Below are positions 34,448 to 42,304 of a stretch of 64,000 nt of DNA, in pieces (position 1 is the first letter of the stretch; the number at the start of each line of letters is the position of its first letter). The notes beneath the pieces are model-generated. The model saw only the letters and a program-made list of their open reading frames with translations. It did not search any database and had not been told where the DNA came from. This DNA comes from SZUA-365 sp049663345. GTDB taxonomy: Bacteria > Bacteroidota > Ignavibacteria > SZUA-365. Made by a program: the position numbers and the translations under genes. The stretch covers positions 1-64,000 of the forward strand of contig JBATDG010000035.1 in assembly GCA_049663345.1 (NCBI GenBank). Direction: 5' to 3'.

Positions 34448-35007
34448 GCGTTTGCTTCCGGAGTTTGAGTGTCAGGCTCGCGAGAGACGGTGACCTTTGC
34501 GTGACGGATGACTTTTTCGTAAAGCATGTATCCCTTTTCTGCGACGTCGAGTACTGTCCCTGGTTCGACTTCCGCAGAGGGAATCTGCATTAACGCATCG
34601 TGAAAGTCAACGTCAAAAGGTTTTCCTACCGCGTCGATCGGACGCAGCCCCCGATTTTCCAGTATGCGCATAAGCTTGCCGTAAACGATTTCCACCCCTG
34701 CAAACATTGATTCAAAATCGGGGTGTTCCTTTCCCGAGGTCAGCGATCGTTCGAAATCATCGATCACCGTGAGAAGTCCGAGGATAACGCTTTCTGCCCC
34801 GTATTTCATGAGCATATCTTTTTCGTCCCGCGTGCGGCGCTTGAAATTCTCGAATTCAGCTGCCTTGCGGAGCAGCTGATCCTTGAGCTGAGCGATCTCT
34901 GTGCGGGCGGCATCGAGCCCGGTCGCCTGTGAGGCTTCCGCATTTTCTACTGCTGATGAATCCTTCCCATCTTCGATCGGGATTTCGATATTATTATTAT
35001 CAGACAT
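34444..35007 (-). CDS. grpE: nucleotide exchange factor GrpE
   Basis: A 187-residue protein: acidic N-terminus, long coiled coil (AQLKDQLLRKAAEFENFKRR) and the beta-rich head with VYGKLMRILENRGLRPI and PFDVDFHDALMQIPSAEVEPGT-type residues (the conserved FDPxxHEA region is FDVDFHDAL here). It releases ADP from DnaK. Overlaps dnaJ by four bases and follows hrcA by 38 bp. Confidence 0.95.
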   Translation of the reverse strand: MSDNNNIEIPIEDGKDSSAVENAEASQATGLDAARTEIAQLKDQLLRKAAEFENFKRRTRDEKDMLMKYGAESVILGLLTVIDDFERSLTSGKEHPDFESMFAGVEIVYGKLMRILENRGLRPIDAVGKPFDVDFHDALMQIPSAEVEPGTVLDVAEKGYMLYEKVIRHAKVTVSREPDTQTPEANA

Positions 35008-35045
35008 GGTGCTCCTTATAATTCATTCCGATGGACGCGGCTGCG

Positions 35046-36095
35046 TCACGTCGACATAAGTTTTGCCAGATAGTCCACGATGGCGATCATGCGTGGGTAG
35101 TTCATCCGCTTCGGACCGACGATGCTTACGGTCCCGCTCAGCTGCCCGAAGCGGTACGGGCTTGCGATGATGCTGTAGTCCGACATGATTTCATCCTGCA
35201 TTTCGCGGCCGATGCGGATCGTCATCGCCTGACCTCCGCTGAGGCTGTCGAGCACATGAACGATCACGCTCTGGTTTTCCACAAGTTCAAGAATGTTGCG
35301 CATGCGGCCAGCGTCGCCGAATTCAGGCTGCTGCGTCATGGTCATGATCCCGTCTATGCAAACGGCATCCGTCTCGAGCCGTTCGGAAAAAAGGCGCTCG
35401 GAAGAATCGATGAAGAGCCGGATGATTTCTCCGCCTCCGCCGCTTGCCTCGCGCATACGGTCAGCGAAAGTCTCGCGAATTTCCTGCAGGCTGAGTCCGG
35501 TCAGGCGTTCATTGAGCATGGTCGTAACCTGCTCAAGCATCGAGCGATTGATCTCGGATCGTATCTGCAGAATGATCGATTTTACGATGCCGGATCGAAT
35601 CGAAAGTATCACCATGATTTTGTCTGATGCTACCTGCACCAACTCGAGCCGCTGCAGAATTCCTTTCCCGAGCGATGGGGCGGAAACTATGGCAAGCTGC
35701 TGCGAAATCCGGCTCAGGATATGCGAACCCGTACGGATAAGATCGTTGATGGCGGAGGGAACATCACTTTCGAACTGGGATTCCAGGAGATTGCGTTCGT
35801 CAGTCGTGAGCGCGGTTTCCTGCATCATCGAATTCACATAGTACCGGTATCCGAGATCGGTCGGAATACGACCAGCAGAGGTGTGAGGGTGTCCGATGAG
35901 TCCCCGCTCTTCAAGATCGGACATGACGTTCCGTATCGACGCCGGACTGAGATGCAGGTCGGTAAATTTCGAGAGCGTTCGCGAACCGATCGGCGAGGCA
36001 GTGCTCACATGCTGTTCGATGATGTACAGCAGAACCTGCCTTTCCCGTTCGGAAAGCTGCTCAACTCGCCCGTATGTGTTTCCTTGATCGTCCAT
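35046..36095 (-). CDS. hrcA: heat-inducible transcription repressor HrcA
   Basis: A 349-residue repressor. The N-terminal winged helix includes LSERERQVLLYIIEQHVSTASPIGS and LHLSPASIRNVMSDLEERGLI, the typical HrcA helix-turn-helix; the remaining GAF-like and dimerisation domains follow with HTSAGRIPTDLGYRYYV. The start at 36095 is chosen because the longer in-frame start would run through the CIRCE operator. HrcA binds CIRCE to repress chaperone genes and is aided by GroEL. Here it is autoregulated with grpE and dnaJ; dnaK is not in the window. Confidence 0.95.
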   Translation of the reverse strand: MDDQGNTYGRVEQLSERERQVLLYIIEQHVSTASPIGSRTLSKFTDLHLSPASIRNVMSDLEERGLIGHPHTSAGRIPTDLGYRYYVNSMMQETALTTDERNLLESQFESDVPSAINDLIRTGSHILSRISQQLAIVSAPSLGKGILQRLELVQVASDKIMVILSIRSGIVKSIILQIRSEINRSMLEQVTTMLNERLTGLSLQEIRETFADRMREASGGGGEIIRLFIDSSERLFSERLETDAVCIDGIMTMTQQPEFGDAGRMRNILELVENQSVIVHVLDSLSGGQAMTIRIGREMQDEIMSDYSIIASPYRFGQLSGTVSIVGPKRMNYPRMIAIVDYLAKLMST

Positions 36096-36139
36096 GAACC
36101 AACGTATTCTACAAATACACCTTGCGGAGATAGTCAGGA

Positions 36140-36168
36140 AAAATACGATACTCGGGCTTATGGCGCAA
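36140..36168 (-). promoter_or_regulatory. candidate sigma-70-type promoter of hrcA-grpE-dnaJ
   Basis: On the minus strand TTGCGC (36163-36168) and TATTTT (36140-36145) are separated by 17 bases, placing initiation about 40 bases before the hrcA ATG. It lies one base or two downstream of CIRCE, which fits operator control from the upstream edge. The -35 box is imperfect. Confidence 0.5.
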
Positions 36169-36169
36169 G

Positions 36170-36196
36170 GTAGCACTCAGTGACCTGGAGTGCTAA
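36170..36196 (-). promoter_or_regulatory. CIRCE operator (HrcA binding site)
   Basis: The inverted repeat is GTAGCACTC, 9-base spacer, GAGTGCTAA, matching the CIRCE consensus TTAGCACTC-N9-GAGTGCTAA at 17 of 18 arm positions. It is 75 bases upstream of the HrcA start. This indicates classical heat-shock control by titration of HrcA. Confidence 0.95.
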
Positions 36197-36226
36197 TCCA
36201 TTGCTGTCAGTGCACTTATGGCTAAA

Positions 36227-36267
36227 CAAAAAAATGCCCGCAGGAGGTTTGCTCTCGTCCTGCGGGC
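36227..36267 (-). terminator. Rho-independent terminator after the two-repeat lipoprotein
   Basis: On the minus strand GCCCGCAGGA and TCCTGCGGGC form a 10-bp perfect stem with an 11-12 base loop, followed by seven T residues. It ends the lipoprotein transcript just before the hrcA operator. Confidence 0.93.
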
Positions 36268-36287
36268 TGAAAATCGCGAAATTGAAT

Positions 36288-37043
36288 TTATTCGGCGTTG
36301 AATTCCAACGTGTGGGCTACAGCGCCATTTACCAGCAGATCGACCGAATAGTCGCCGACAGGAATCCCTTTCGGCAGATTGAGCGAGAAACCGATCCAGC
36401 CCTCCTGATCGAAATCGATATCATAGGAACTGATCGGGGCGCGTTCGCCGCCACCGAGATGCTGATACCAGTTCGCGCCGAAGACCGTCCCTGCATCCTG
36501 GCCGGATACATAGATGGGTGCGAACACATAAGCCACTCCTGCGGGGAATGTGGTTGCGGGTTCCGTAGGGAAGTAGGAATCGCTCATTACGCGGGCGACG
36601 ACTGCTTCCTTGATGACGGCATCCGGGAAAGCAGGTTCGATGGCAAAAGGCACGGTTTGCTGAAACTTTCCGTCGATGAAAAGATCCACCGCGTAATCGC
36701 CGTATGGCAGATTGGTCTTCGACAGGGTCAGATTGAAGTCGATCCAGCCGCTGTTCTCAAGCTTGATTTCAGTCGAGTCCAGTATCTCCTTAGAGTCACC
36801 GGTCTTCGCATACCATTTGGCTTTCGCCATGGTGCCAGTAGGCGTGTTGGCCATCAGCACGGAGCAATGAAGTATGGCATCCGAACCATGGAAGGATGTT
36901 GTTTCATCCAGCGGTTCTCGCGTCTCGGGATTGACGTGGCGAGAAAAAACGACACGCTCTATATGTGAGGTGGTGAATGTGCAGGATTGCACAACCAGCA
37001 GCAGAGCCAGAGTGGTGATCACAAACGGGGACAAACGAATCAT
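36288..37043 (-). CDS. lipoprotein with two tandem Ig-like repeats
   Basis: A 251-residue lipoprotein. The start at 37043 follows AAGGAGG by 6 bases; the lipobox is VVQSC. The mature chain is an internal duplication: GWIDFNLTLSKTNLPYGDYAVDLFIDG near residue 120 is repeated as GWIGFSLNLPKGIPVGDYSVDLLVNG near residue 230, and the stretches before each (KWYAKTGDS and NWYQHLGGG) also align. Each copy looks like an all-beta Ig-like domain. No named family is recognised. It lies directly after a Nudix gene on the same strand. Confidence 0.75.
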   Translation of the reverse strand: MIRLSPFVITTLALLLVVQSCTFTTSHIERVVFSRHVNPETREPLDETTSFHGSDAILHCSVLMANTPTGTMAKAKWYAKTGDSKEILDSTEIKLENSGWIDFNLTLSKTNLPYGDYAVDLFIDGKFQQTVPFAIEPAFPDAVIKEAVVARVMSDSYFPTEPATTFPAGVAYVFAPIYVSGQDAGTVFGANWYQHLGGGERAPISSYDIDFDQEGWIGFSLNLPKGIPVGDYSVDLLVNGAVAHTLEFNAE

Positions 37044-37072
37044 GGAAACCTCCTTGAATATTGGCATGCAGT

Positions 37073-37540
37073 TCACTGTTTTCTGTCTACCATTTCCTTT
37101 CGCGACACTGCGAGAACATAATCCTGCAGGACACGCAATCCTTCACGATGCCCCGGAAACACAAGCCGATTCCAGGCTTGCTCAAATCCCAACCAGGTAA
37201 AATCGGAATGCTCGGTCGAAAGTCGAATGACCGCATCTATCGGTGCGTCTACTGCAAATACAGGTACGTGATGAATGGAATCGTCGGCCTCAAAGTAAAA
37301 AGAAGCGATATACGGAACAACTGTCACACTCTCCGCAAGAACTCCCGTTTCTTCCAATACTTCACGCCTTGCAGCGTCTATCGCAGTTTCTCCCGCTTCA
37401 ATGCGACCGGTTACCATCTGCCAGAGAAGAGGGTAAAGCTTTTCTTCCGCTGCGCGCTGAAGGAGAAGATATTCGATTTCCCCGGCGGCGGTGCGGCGGT
37501 ACAGATGCACCTGTACCATGCTTGCGCTCAGACTGCTCAT
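37073..37540 (-). CDS. Nudix hydrolase (NudB-like)
   Basis: A 155-residue hydrolase. The Nudix box GRIEAGETAIDAARREVLEETGV fits G-x5-E-x7-REUxEExGU exactly. N-terminal VQVHLYRRTAAGEIEYLLLQR and the downstream HVPVFAVDAP and FTWLGFEQAWNRL resemble dihydroneopterin triphosphate pyrophosphatase, the folate pathway enzyme, but other dinucleotide or NTP substrates are possible. Start ATG at 37540; an in-frame Met eight residues later also works. Its stop is 29 bp before the lipoprotein start. Confidence 0.88.
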   Translation of the reverse strand: MSSLSASMVQVHLYRRTAAGEIEYLLLQRAAEEKLYPLLWQMVTGRIEAGETAIDAARREVLEETGVLAESVTVVPYIASFYFEADDSIHHVPVFAVDAPIDAVIRLSTEHSDFTWLGFEQAWNRLVFPGHREGLRVLQDYVLAVSRKEMVDRKQ

Positions 37541-37769
37541 AACGCCGATGGGCCTGGATTAAGAAAAGCAGACACCGCGTGTCGCATCTCTGCCAGAGTG
37601 ACAGGGCGAACGACATTGTTTAATGACACAGTTTCAGTATTCATCTGATTCACCTGGAGATTCGCATCATGGCACAGATATTGTGAATTTGTAACTCCTT
37701 GCCTGGAATGTCAAATTGCAGGGACAGCGTGACGGGTCAAGTCGACAGGAACTACAGAGGAAAAAGCAC

Positions 37770-40214
37770 ATGTCAGAGAATATCGAGAATAAGGCAGAAA
37801 CAGCGCAGGAAGATTTGGTGAACGGAAAACCGGAAGAGGTGCGCACGGATGAGCGGGATACACTTGTCGTTTTGCCATTGCGCAATATCGTCTTTTTTCC
37901 CGGACAGATCATGCCGCTATTTGTCGGGAGACCGAGTTCCGTTCGACTCATCGAGGAGGCGCATCAGGCGCAGCAGTCCGTGCTCGTTCTGACTCAGCGG
38001 GATTCCTCTGTCGACATGCCCCATACGTCGGATCTTTATGAAATCGGAACCGTAGTGCGGATAGTGAAAATCTACACCATGCCCGATGGAAGCAAAAGTG
38101 TCGTTGTGCAGGGGCTGCATCGAGCAAGATTCCTCAAACTGACAAGCGAGGACCCTTACCTCACAGCGGAAGTGGAGCACCTGCCAGAGCTTCCTCTCAT
38201 TGACGCGGAAATCGAAGTTTCGGCACTGGTGTCGAACGTACGCAGCCAACTGAAGAAGCTGGAAGGATTGCTGCCGGATTTCAATCCGGAGCAGCTCAAT
38301 CTGATCATGAACACGCAGGATGTCGGGACTTTCGCCTTCCTGGTCTCCACGCTGCTTAACATCACGGTTCCCGAAAAGCAGGAACTGCTCGAGACGATGC
38401 ACATCAATGAACTGCTCACGAAACTGGTTATAGCACTGAGCAAATTGATTCAGCGTCAGGAATTGAGCCAGAAAATTCAGGCAGATGTGCAGGAGTCCAT
38501 CAACAAGGCACAGCGCGAATACTTCCTGCGCGAGCAGCTGCGTGCGATAAAAAAAGAGCTGGGGGAAGAAAGGGATCAGCTCGAAGTCGACGAGATGCGG
38601 AAGAAGGTCGCCACGATAGAGATGCCCGACGAAATCCGCACCGTGGTGGAGAAGGAACTCAGCCGCTTGACGGTGATGAGTCCCGCCGCTGCCGAATACT
38701 CAGTTACGCGTAATTATGTGGACTGGCTGCTCGAGATGCCGTGGATGATTTCCACCAAAGACAATCTCGATATCAGGCATGTGCACGAACATCTGGATGC
38801 AGATCATTACGGCCTCGAGACAGTGAAAAAACGTGTGCTCGAATATCTGGCGGTGCGCAAGCTGAAAAATGATATGCGCGGACCCATTCTCTGTTTCGTC
38901 GGTCCTCCGGGAGTCGGAAAAACCTCCCTCGGCCGCTCCATCGCCAATGCGATGGGACGCAAATACGTTCGCTTTTCTCTCGGCGGCGTACGCGACGAGG
39001 CGGAAATCCGCGGACATCGCCGCACCTATATCGGTGCGCTTCCGGGACGCATCATTCAAAACATCAAAAAGTCCGGCTCAAACAACCCCGTGCTCGTGCT
39101 CGATGAAATCGACAAGGTGGGAATGGATTTCCGCGGAGATCCCACCTCAGCGCTGCTCGAGGTATTGGATCCGGAGCAGAACGTGAACTTCAGCGACCAC
39201 TATCTCGAAGTGCCGTTCGACCTCTCGCGGGTGCTCTTCATCGCCACGGCAAATTCTCTCGATACCATCCAGCCCGCATTGCGCGACCGCATGGAAATTA
39301 TTGAGATCCCCAGCTACATCATGGATGAGAAAGTCCATATCGCGCGGCGCCATCTTCTCCCCAAACAGCTGCGCGAACACGGAATCACCGACGAACAGCT
39401 GCAGCTGAGCGACGAAATCATCAGGGATATCATCGACCGCTACACGCGGGAATCCGGTGTGCGAAATCTTGAGCGCAAACTCGCCGATATCTGCCGGGGC
39501 GTTGCGCGGCGAGTGGCTGAAGGCGAAACCGAGATGATCACCGTCGAGAGTTCGGAACTGCCTGACTACATCACTTCCCGGAAGCATTACCCGGAAGTGG
39601 CCGGGCGCATCTGCAAGCCGGGCATCGCGACCGGACTGGCGTGGACCCCCGTCGGAGGCGACATCCTCTTCATAGAAGCGACGAAAATGAAAGGGAAGGG
39701 GCGCCTGATAATCACAGGGCAGGTGCGGGACGTAATGAAGGAAAGCGTACAGGCAGCGATGAGCTATATCGCCTCAAATGCCAAGGAGCTAGGGGTGGAC
39801 CCCGATTTCCGGGAAACTCTCGATATACACGTGCACGTGCCTGCCGGAGGAGTGCCGAAAGACGGTCCCTCGGCCGGCGTCACCATGCTCGCCGCATTGA
39901 CCTCCATTCTCACTGACCGCAATGTGCGCAACGATCTGGCCATGACCGGAGAAATCACACTCCGCGGACTGGTCCTCCCGATCGGAGGCCTCAAGGAAAA
40001 GGTGCTGGCCGCGCATCGAGCCGGGATTCGCAACGTGCTGCTGCCGAAAAGGAATGCCGACGATCTGGCGGAAATCCCTGAATCCGTGCGAAATGAGATA
40101 ATTTTTCATCTGGTAGAAGAAATGCACGAAGTTCTGGACATAGCGCTTGAGAAAAAAGCGCCTAAATCGAAGTCCACAAAGAAATCCATTGAAGTTGTCG
40201 AGGAAATTCCCTAA
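37770..40214 (+). CDS. lon: ATP-dependent protease Lon
   Basis: An 814-residue protease, the usual bacterial length. The start at 37770 has GAGG upstream and removes a nonconserved 18-residue extension. Order: LON N-terminal substrate domain (VLPLRNIVFFPGQIMPLFVG), helical region, AAA+ module with Walker A GPPGVGKT, Walker B VLVLDEIDK and the GGVRDEAEIRGHRRTYIGA signature, then the protease domain with catalytic Ser in PKDGPSAGV and Lys in GLKEKVLAA. It degrades misfolded and short-lived proteins in the cytoplasm. Divergent from the Nudix gene; no CIRCE is seen upstream. Confidence 0.98.
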   Translation: MSENIENKAETAQEDLVNGKPEEVRTDERDTLVVLPLRNIVFFPGQIMPLFVGRPSSVRLIEEAHQAQQSVLVLTQRDSSVDMPHTSDLYEIGTVVRIVKIYTMPDGSKSVVVQGLHRARFLKLTSEDPYLTAEVEHLPELPLIDAEIEVSALVSNVRSQLKKLEGLLPDFNPEQLNLIMNTQDVGTFAFLVSTLLNITVPEKQELLETMHINELLTKLVIALSKLIQRQELSQKIQADVQESINKAQREYFLREQLRAIKKELGEERDQLEVDEMRKKVATIEMPDEIRTVVEKELSRLTVMSPAAAEYSVTRNYVDWLLEMPWMISTKDNLDIRHVHEHLDADHYGLETVKKRVLEYLAVRKLKNDMRGPILCFVGPPGVGKTSLGRSIANAMGRKYVRFSLGGVRDEAEIRGHRRTYIGALPGRIIQNIKKSGSNNPVLVLDEIDKVGMDFRGDPTSALLEVLDPEQNVNFSDHYLEVPFDLSRVLFIATANSLDTIQPALRDRMEIIEIPSYIMDEKVHIARRHLLPKQLREHGITDEQLQLSDEIIRDIIDRYTRESGVRNLERKLADICRGVARRVAEGETEMITVESSELPDYITSRKHYPEVAGRICKPGIATGLAWTPVGGDILFIEATKMKGKGRLIITGQVRDVMKESVQAAMSYIASNAKELGVDPDFRETLDIHVHVPAGGVPKDGPSAGVTMLAALTSILTDRNVRNDLAMTGEITLRGLVLPIGGLKEKVLAAHRAGIRNVLLPKRNADDLAEIPESVRNEIIFHLVEEMHEVLDIALEKKAPKSKSTKKSIEVVEEIP

Positions 40215-40255
40215 ATTAGAAAGATAGTGGAATGCTGTTAATAAATTGGTGAGAA

Positions 40256-40495
40256 ATGAAACCTATCGAGAAAACCGTACCCAAGCCGATGAAGGTCAAG
40301 CAGACCGGAAAAGTCATTGGCATGGTGATCACCGAATGTCCTATGTGTAAGAACACAATCAGTTTCGACATACAGACGGCCAAATTCTGTCCGTACTGCA
40401 ATGCTGAAGTCAGCGTCGATCTCGACCGCGTCGAGGTTGTCGTCCGCGCCAGCCGCAGTGCCACCCAGAAAGGCGGCCAGAAACGCGTGGCATAA
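40256..40495 (+). CDS. small zinc-ribbon protein
   Basis: A 79-residue protein with two CxxC pairs, ECPMCKNTISFDIQTAKFCPYC, so a single zinc ribbon, flanked by Lys-rich ends (MKPIEKTVPKPMKVKQ and a basic C-terminus). It follows lon by 42 bp with no terminator between and is probably co-transcribed. It may be a nucleic-acid- or protein-binding adaptor; no family is recognised. Confidence 0.75.
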   Translation: MKPIEKTVPKPMKVKQTGKVIGMVITECPMCKNTISFDIQTAKFCPYCNAEVSVDLDRVEVVVRASRSATQKGGQKRVA

Positions 40496-40524
40496 AGCCA
40501 ACACGGTTTTGATACCGGAAATGG

Positions 40525-40556
40525 AAAGCGCATCGGGTTGCCCGATGCGCTTTTTC
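40525..40556 (+). terminator. Rho-independent terminator after the lon operon
   Basis: AAAGCGCATCGGG and CCCGATGCGCTTT make a 13-bp perfect stem with a TTG loop and five T residues, 30 bp past the zinc-ribbon stop. It also faces the convergent Kelch gene. Confidence 0.93.
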
Positions 40557-40597
40557 TGATATTAACGGCCAAATGTTGGAAGCCGACTCGGACGAGG

Positions 40598-42061
40598 TTA
40601 TCGAAGGAGCTGCACTGGCCGGACTACGGAAGTACCTGAAGTGCGCAGGAGGCAATAATAGCTGCCCGCAGGGAGGGCTTGACGCGAATCATTCAGTCCA
40701 TCCCACAGAAGGACGTTCGTACCAGCCGAGACGGCATCCCCAGTCAGGTTGCGCACTGCGCGACCCAGGTAATCGTGAATGGTCACGTTAAAGTTGGCCC
40801 CGGCTGGCACCAAACACGCGATTCTGACCCGGGACGAGAATGGATTGGGTGCAATGAAGGTGATGGCAAAGTCTGTGGGCGGTTCCAGACCGCTGACGGC
40901 CAGCGTTTTTTCGCTGATATCGCAGGCGGAAGTAGCGCCCTGAGAACCGGTCCATTCACCACCGATCAGCATTAACCGACCATCGGCGAGAAGAGTGGCG
41001 GAGTGATTGCTCCGATCAGCCAGCATGGTCGGTCCCAAATACCATTGCGGATTGGACCGCCAAGTGTCCATCATTTCAGTACTGCGATCACCCTGTCCCC
41101 CACGCCAGGCCCCAGTGAGGACGATGAAACGGTTGTTGATAGATGTAGCAGTGTGGTTCTTCCGGGGGTAAATCAATGCAGACATTAATTTCCATTCTCC
41201 CATTCCGCCATTTTTGCTCGGATCAAAAATTTCGCAGGTCGCAACCTCTGCTCCTCCGATATCACCGCCTGTCACAATAATCCTTCCATCAGTCAGTAGC
41301 GTGGCGGTGTGTCCTTCGCGTGGAAAATACATGGACGCCATGCGCGACCACGTCTCTGTTGCCGGGTCGAACACCTCGCAGGTCGCCGTTGGGTAATAGT
41401 TATGTACGCCTCCGATCACCATCACGCGGCCGTCCTGCAGTTTCACCGCACGGTGCTTTCCGCGGCCGAAACTGAGAGAACCCGTCCTGCGCCATCGCCA
41501 TTGCGGTGCATTGCCATTCGCAGTTTCCAATGGTTCAAAAATTTCGCAAGTGGGGAGTCCCCGGTCGTAATCCTTCGATCCGACCACCAGGACCTTCCCG
41601 CCAGAGAGTATGGTGGCGGAATGCTCATAGCGCACATCGTTCATATCAGGCAATTTTTTATACTGTCTGGTACTGGGGTCGATCATTTCACTGCCTCGTA
41701 TCGGGACCCCATCGAGCCCTCCGCTGATGAGTACCCAACCCGGGGTCATGAGTGTGGCCTGATGCCGTTCCCTGCGGTCTAACATATCCGGAAAATCTGT
41801 CCATTCTCCAACACCACCGTTTGCGGCGGGATCGAAAATTCGGACGGTTCGGAGAGGTTCAAATCCTCTCCGTCCACCGGTCACGAGCAGTCGATTATCA
41901 GGGAGCAGCGTGGAGGTATGGTAATACCGCTCCTGATATATCTCCGGGGCACTAACCCAGCTGAACTCTAGCGGGACTTGTGCTGCCGTAATTATCGGCA
42001 GGCAAACCAGGATTAATAATTGAAAAAATGAAAAGCCGAAGAATTGATGTCCTCTCCTCAT
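40598..42061 (-). CDS. Kelch-repeat secreted protein with T9SS type A sorting domain
   Basis: A 487-residue protein. The start at 42061 has GGAGG five bases upstream and gives a signal peptide ending ITAAQ. Six or seven Kelch-type blades follow, each with a variant of LLxDGRxxVTGG (LLPDNRLLVTGG, KLQDGRVMVIGG, LLTDGRIIVTGG, LLADGRLMLIGG). The last 85 residues are a T9SS CTD: APNPFSSRVRIACLVP, VTIHDYLGRAVR, ALPAGSYYCLLRT. Such beta-propellers bind proteins or glycans on the cell surface. It is monocistronic between divergent and convergent neighbours. The codon use looks slightly more AT-rich than neighbours (judged by eye). Confidence 0.9.
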   Translation of the reverse strand: MRRGHQFFGFSFFQLLILVCLPIITAAQVPLEFSWVSAPEIYQERYYHTSTLLPDNRLLVTGGRRGFEPLRTVRIFDPAANGGVGEWTDFPDMLDRRERHQATLMTPGWVLISGGLDGVPIRGSEMIDPSTRQYKKLPDMNDVRYEHSATILSGGKVLVVGSKDYDRGLPTCEIFEPLETANGNAPQWRWRRTGSLSFGRGKHRAVKLQDGRVMVIGGVHNYYPTATCEVFDPATETWSRMASMYFPREGHTATLLTDGRIIVTGGDIGGAEVATCEIFDPSKNGGMGEWKLMSALIYPRKNHTATSINNRFIVLTGAWRGGQGDRSTEMMDTWRSNPQWYLGPTMLADRSNHSATLLADGRLMLIGGEWTGSQGATSACDISEKTLAVSGLEPPTDFAITFIAPNPFSSRVRIACLVPAGANFNVTIHDYLGRAVRNLTGDAVSAGTNVLLWDGLNDSRQALPAGSYYCLLRTSGTSVVRPVQLLR

Positions 42062-42304
42062 GACGTCCTCCAGAATGTCTTTCAAGCAAATAAATGTTTT
42101 CATCCAACGATACGCAATTAGAATATAAACAACAATATTAAAGGCATGTAAACCTGAATAGAGAGCGGATTAAACCTTCGGATCCTGCTTCGGTCATTTC
42201 TATATCATCGGGCAGCAATTCGTCATGACCGCCCGTTTGCGTTGTTTCTCTCCGTGTTCGTCCCTAAATTTATCGTTTGATCCATCATCACATAAGACAG
42301 CGAC

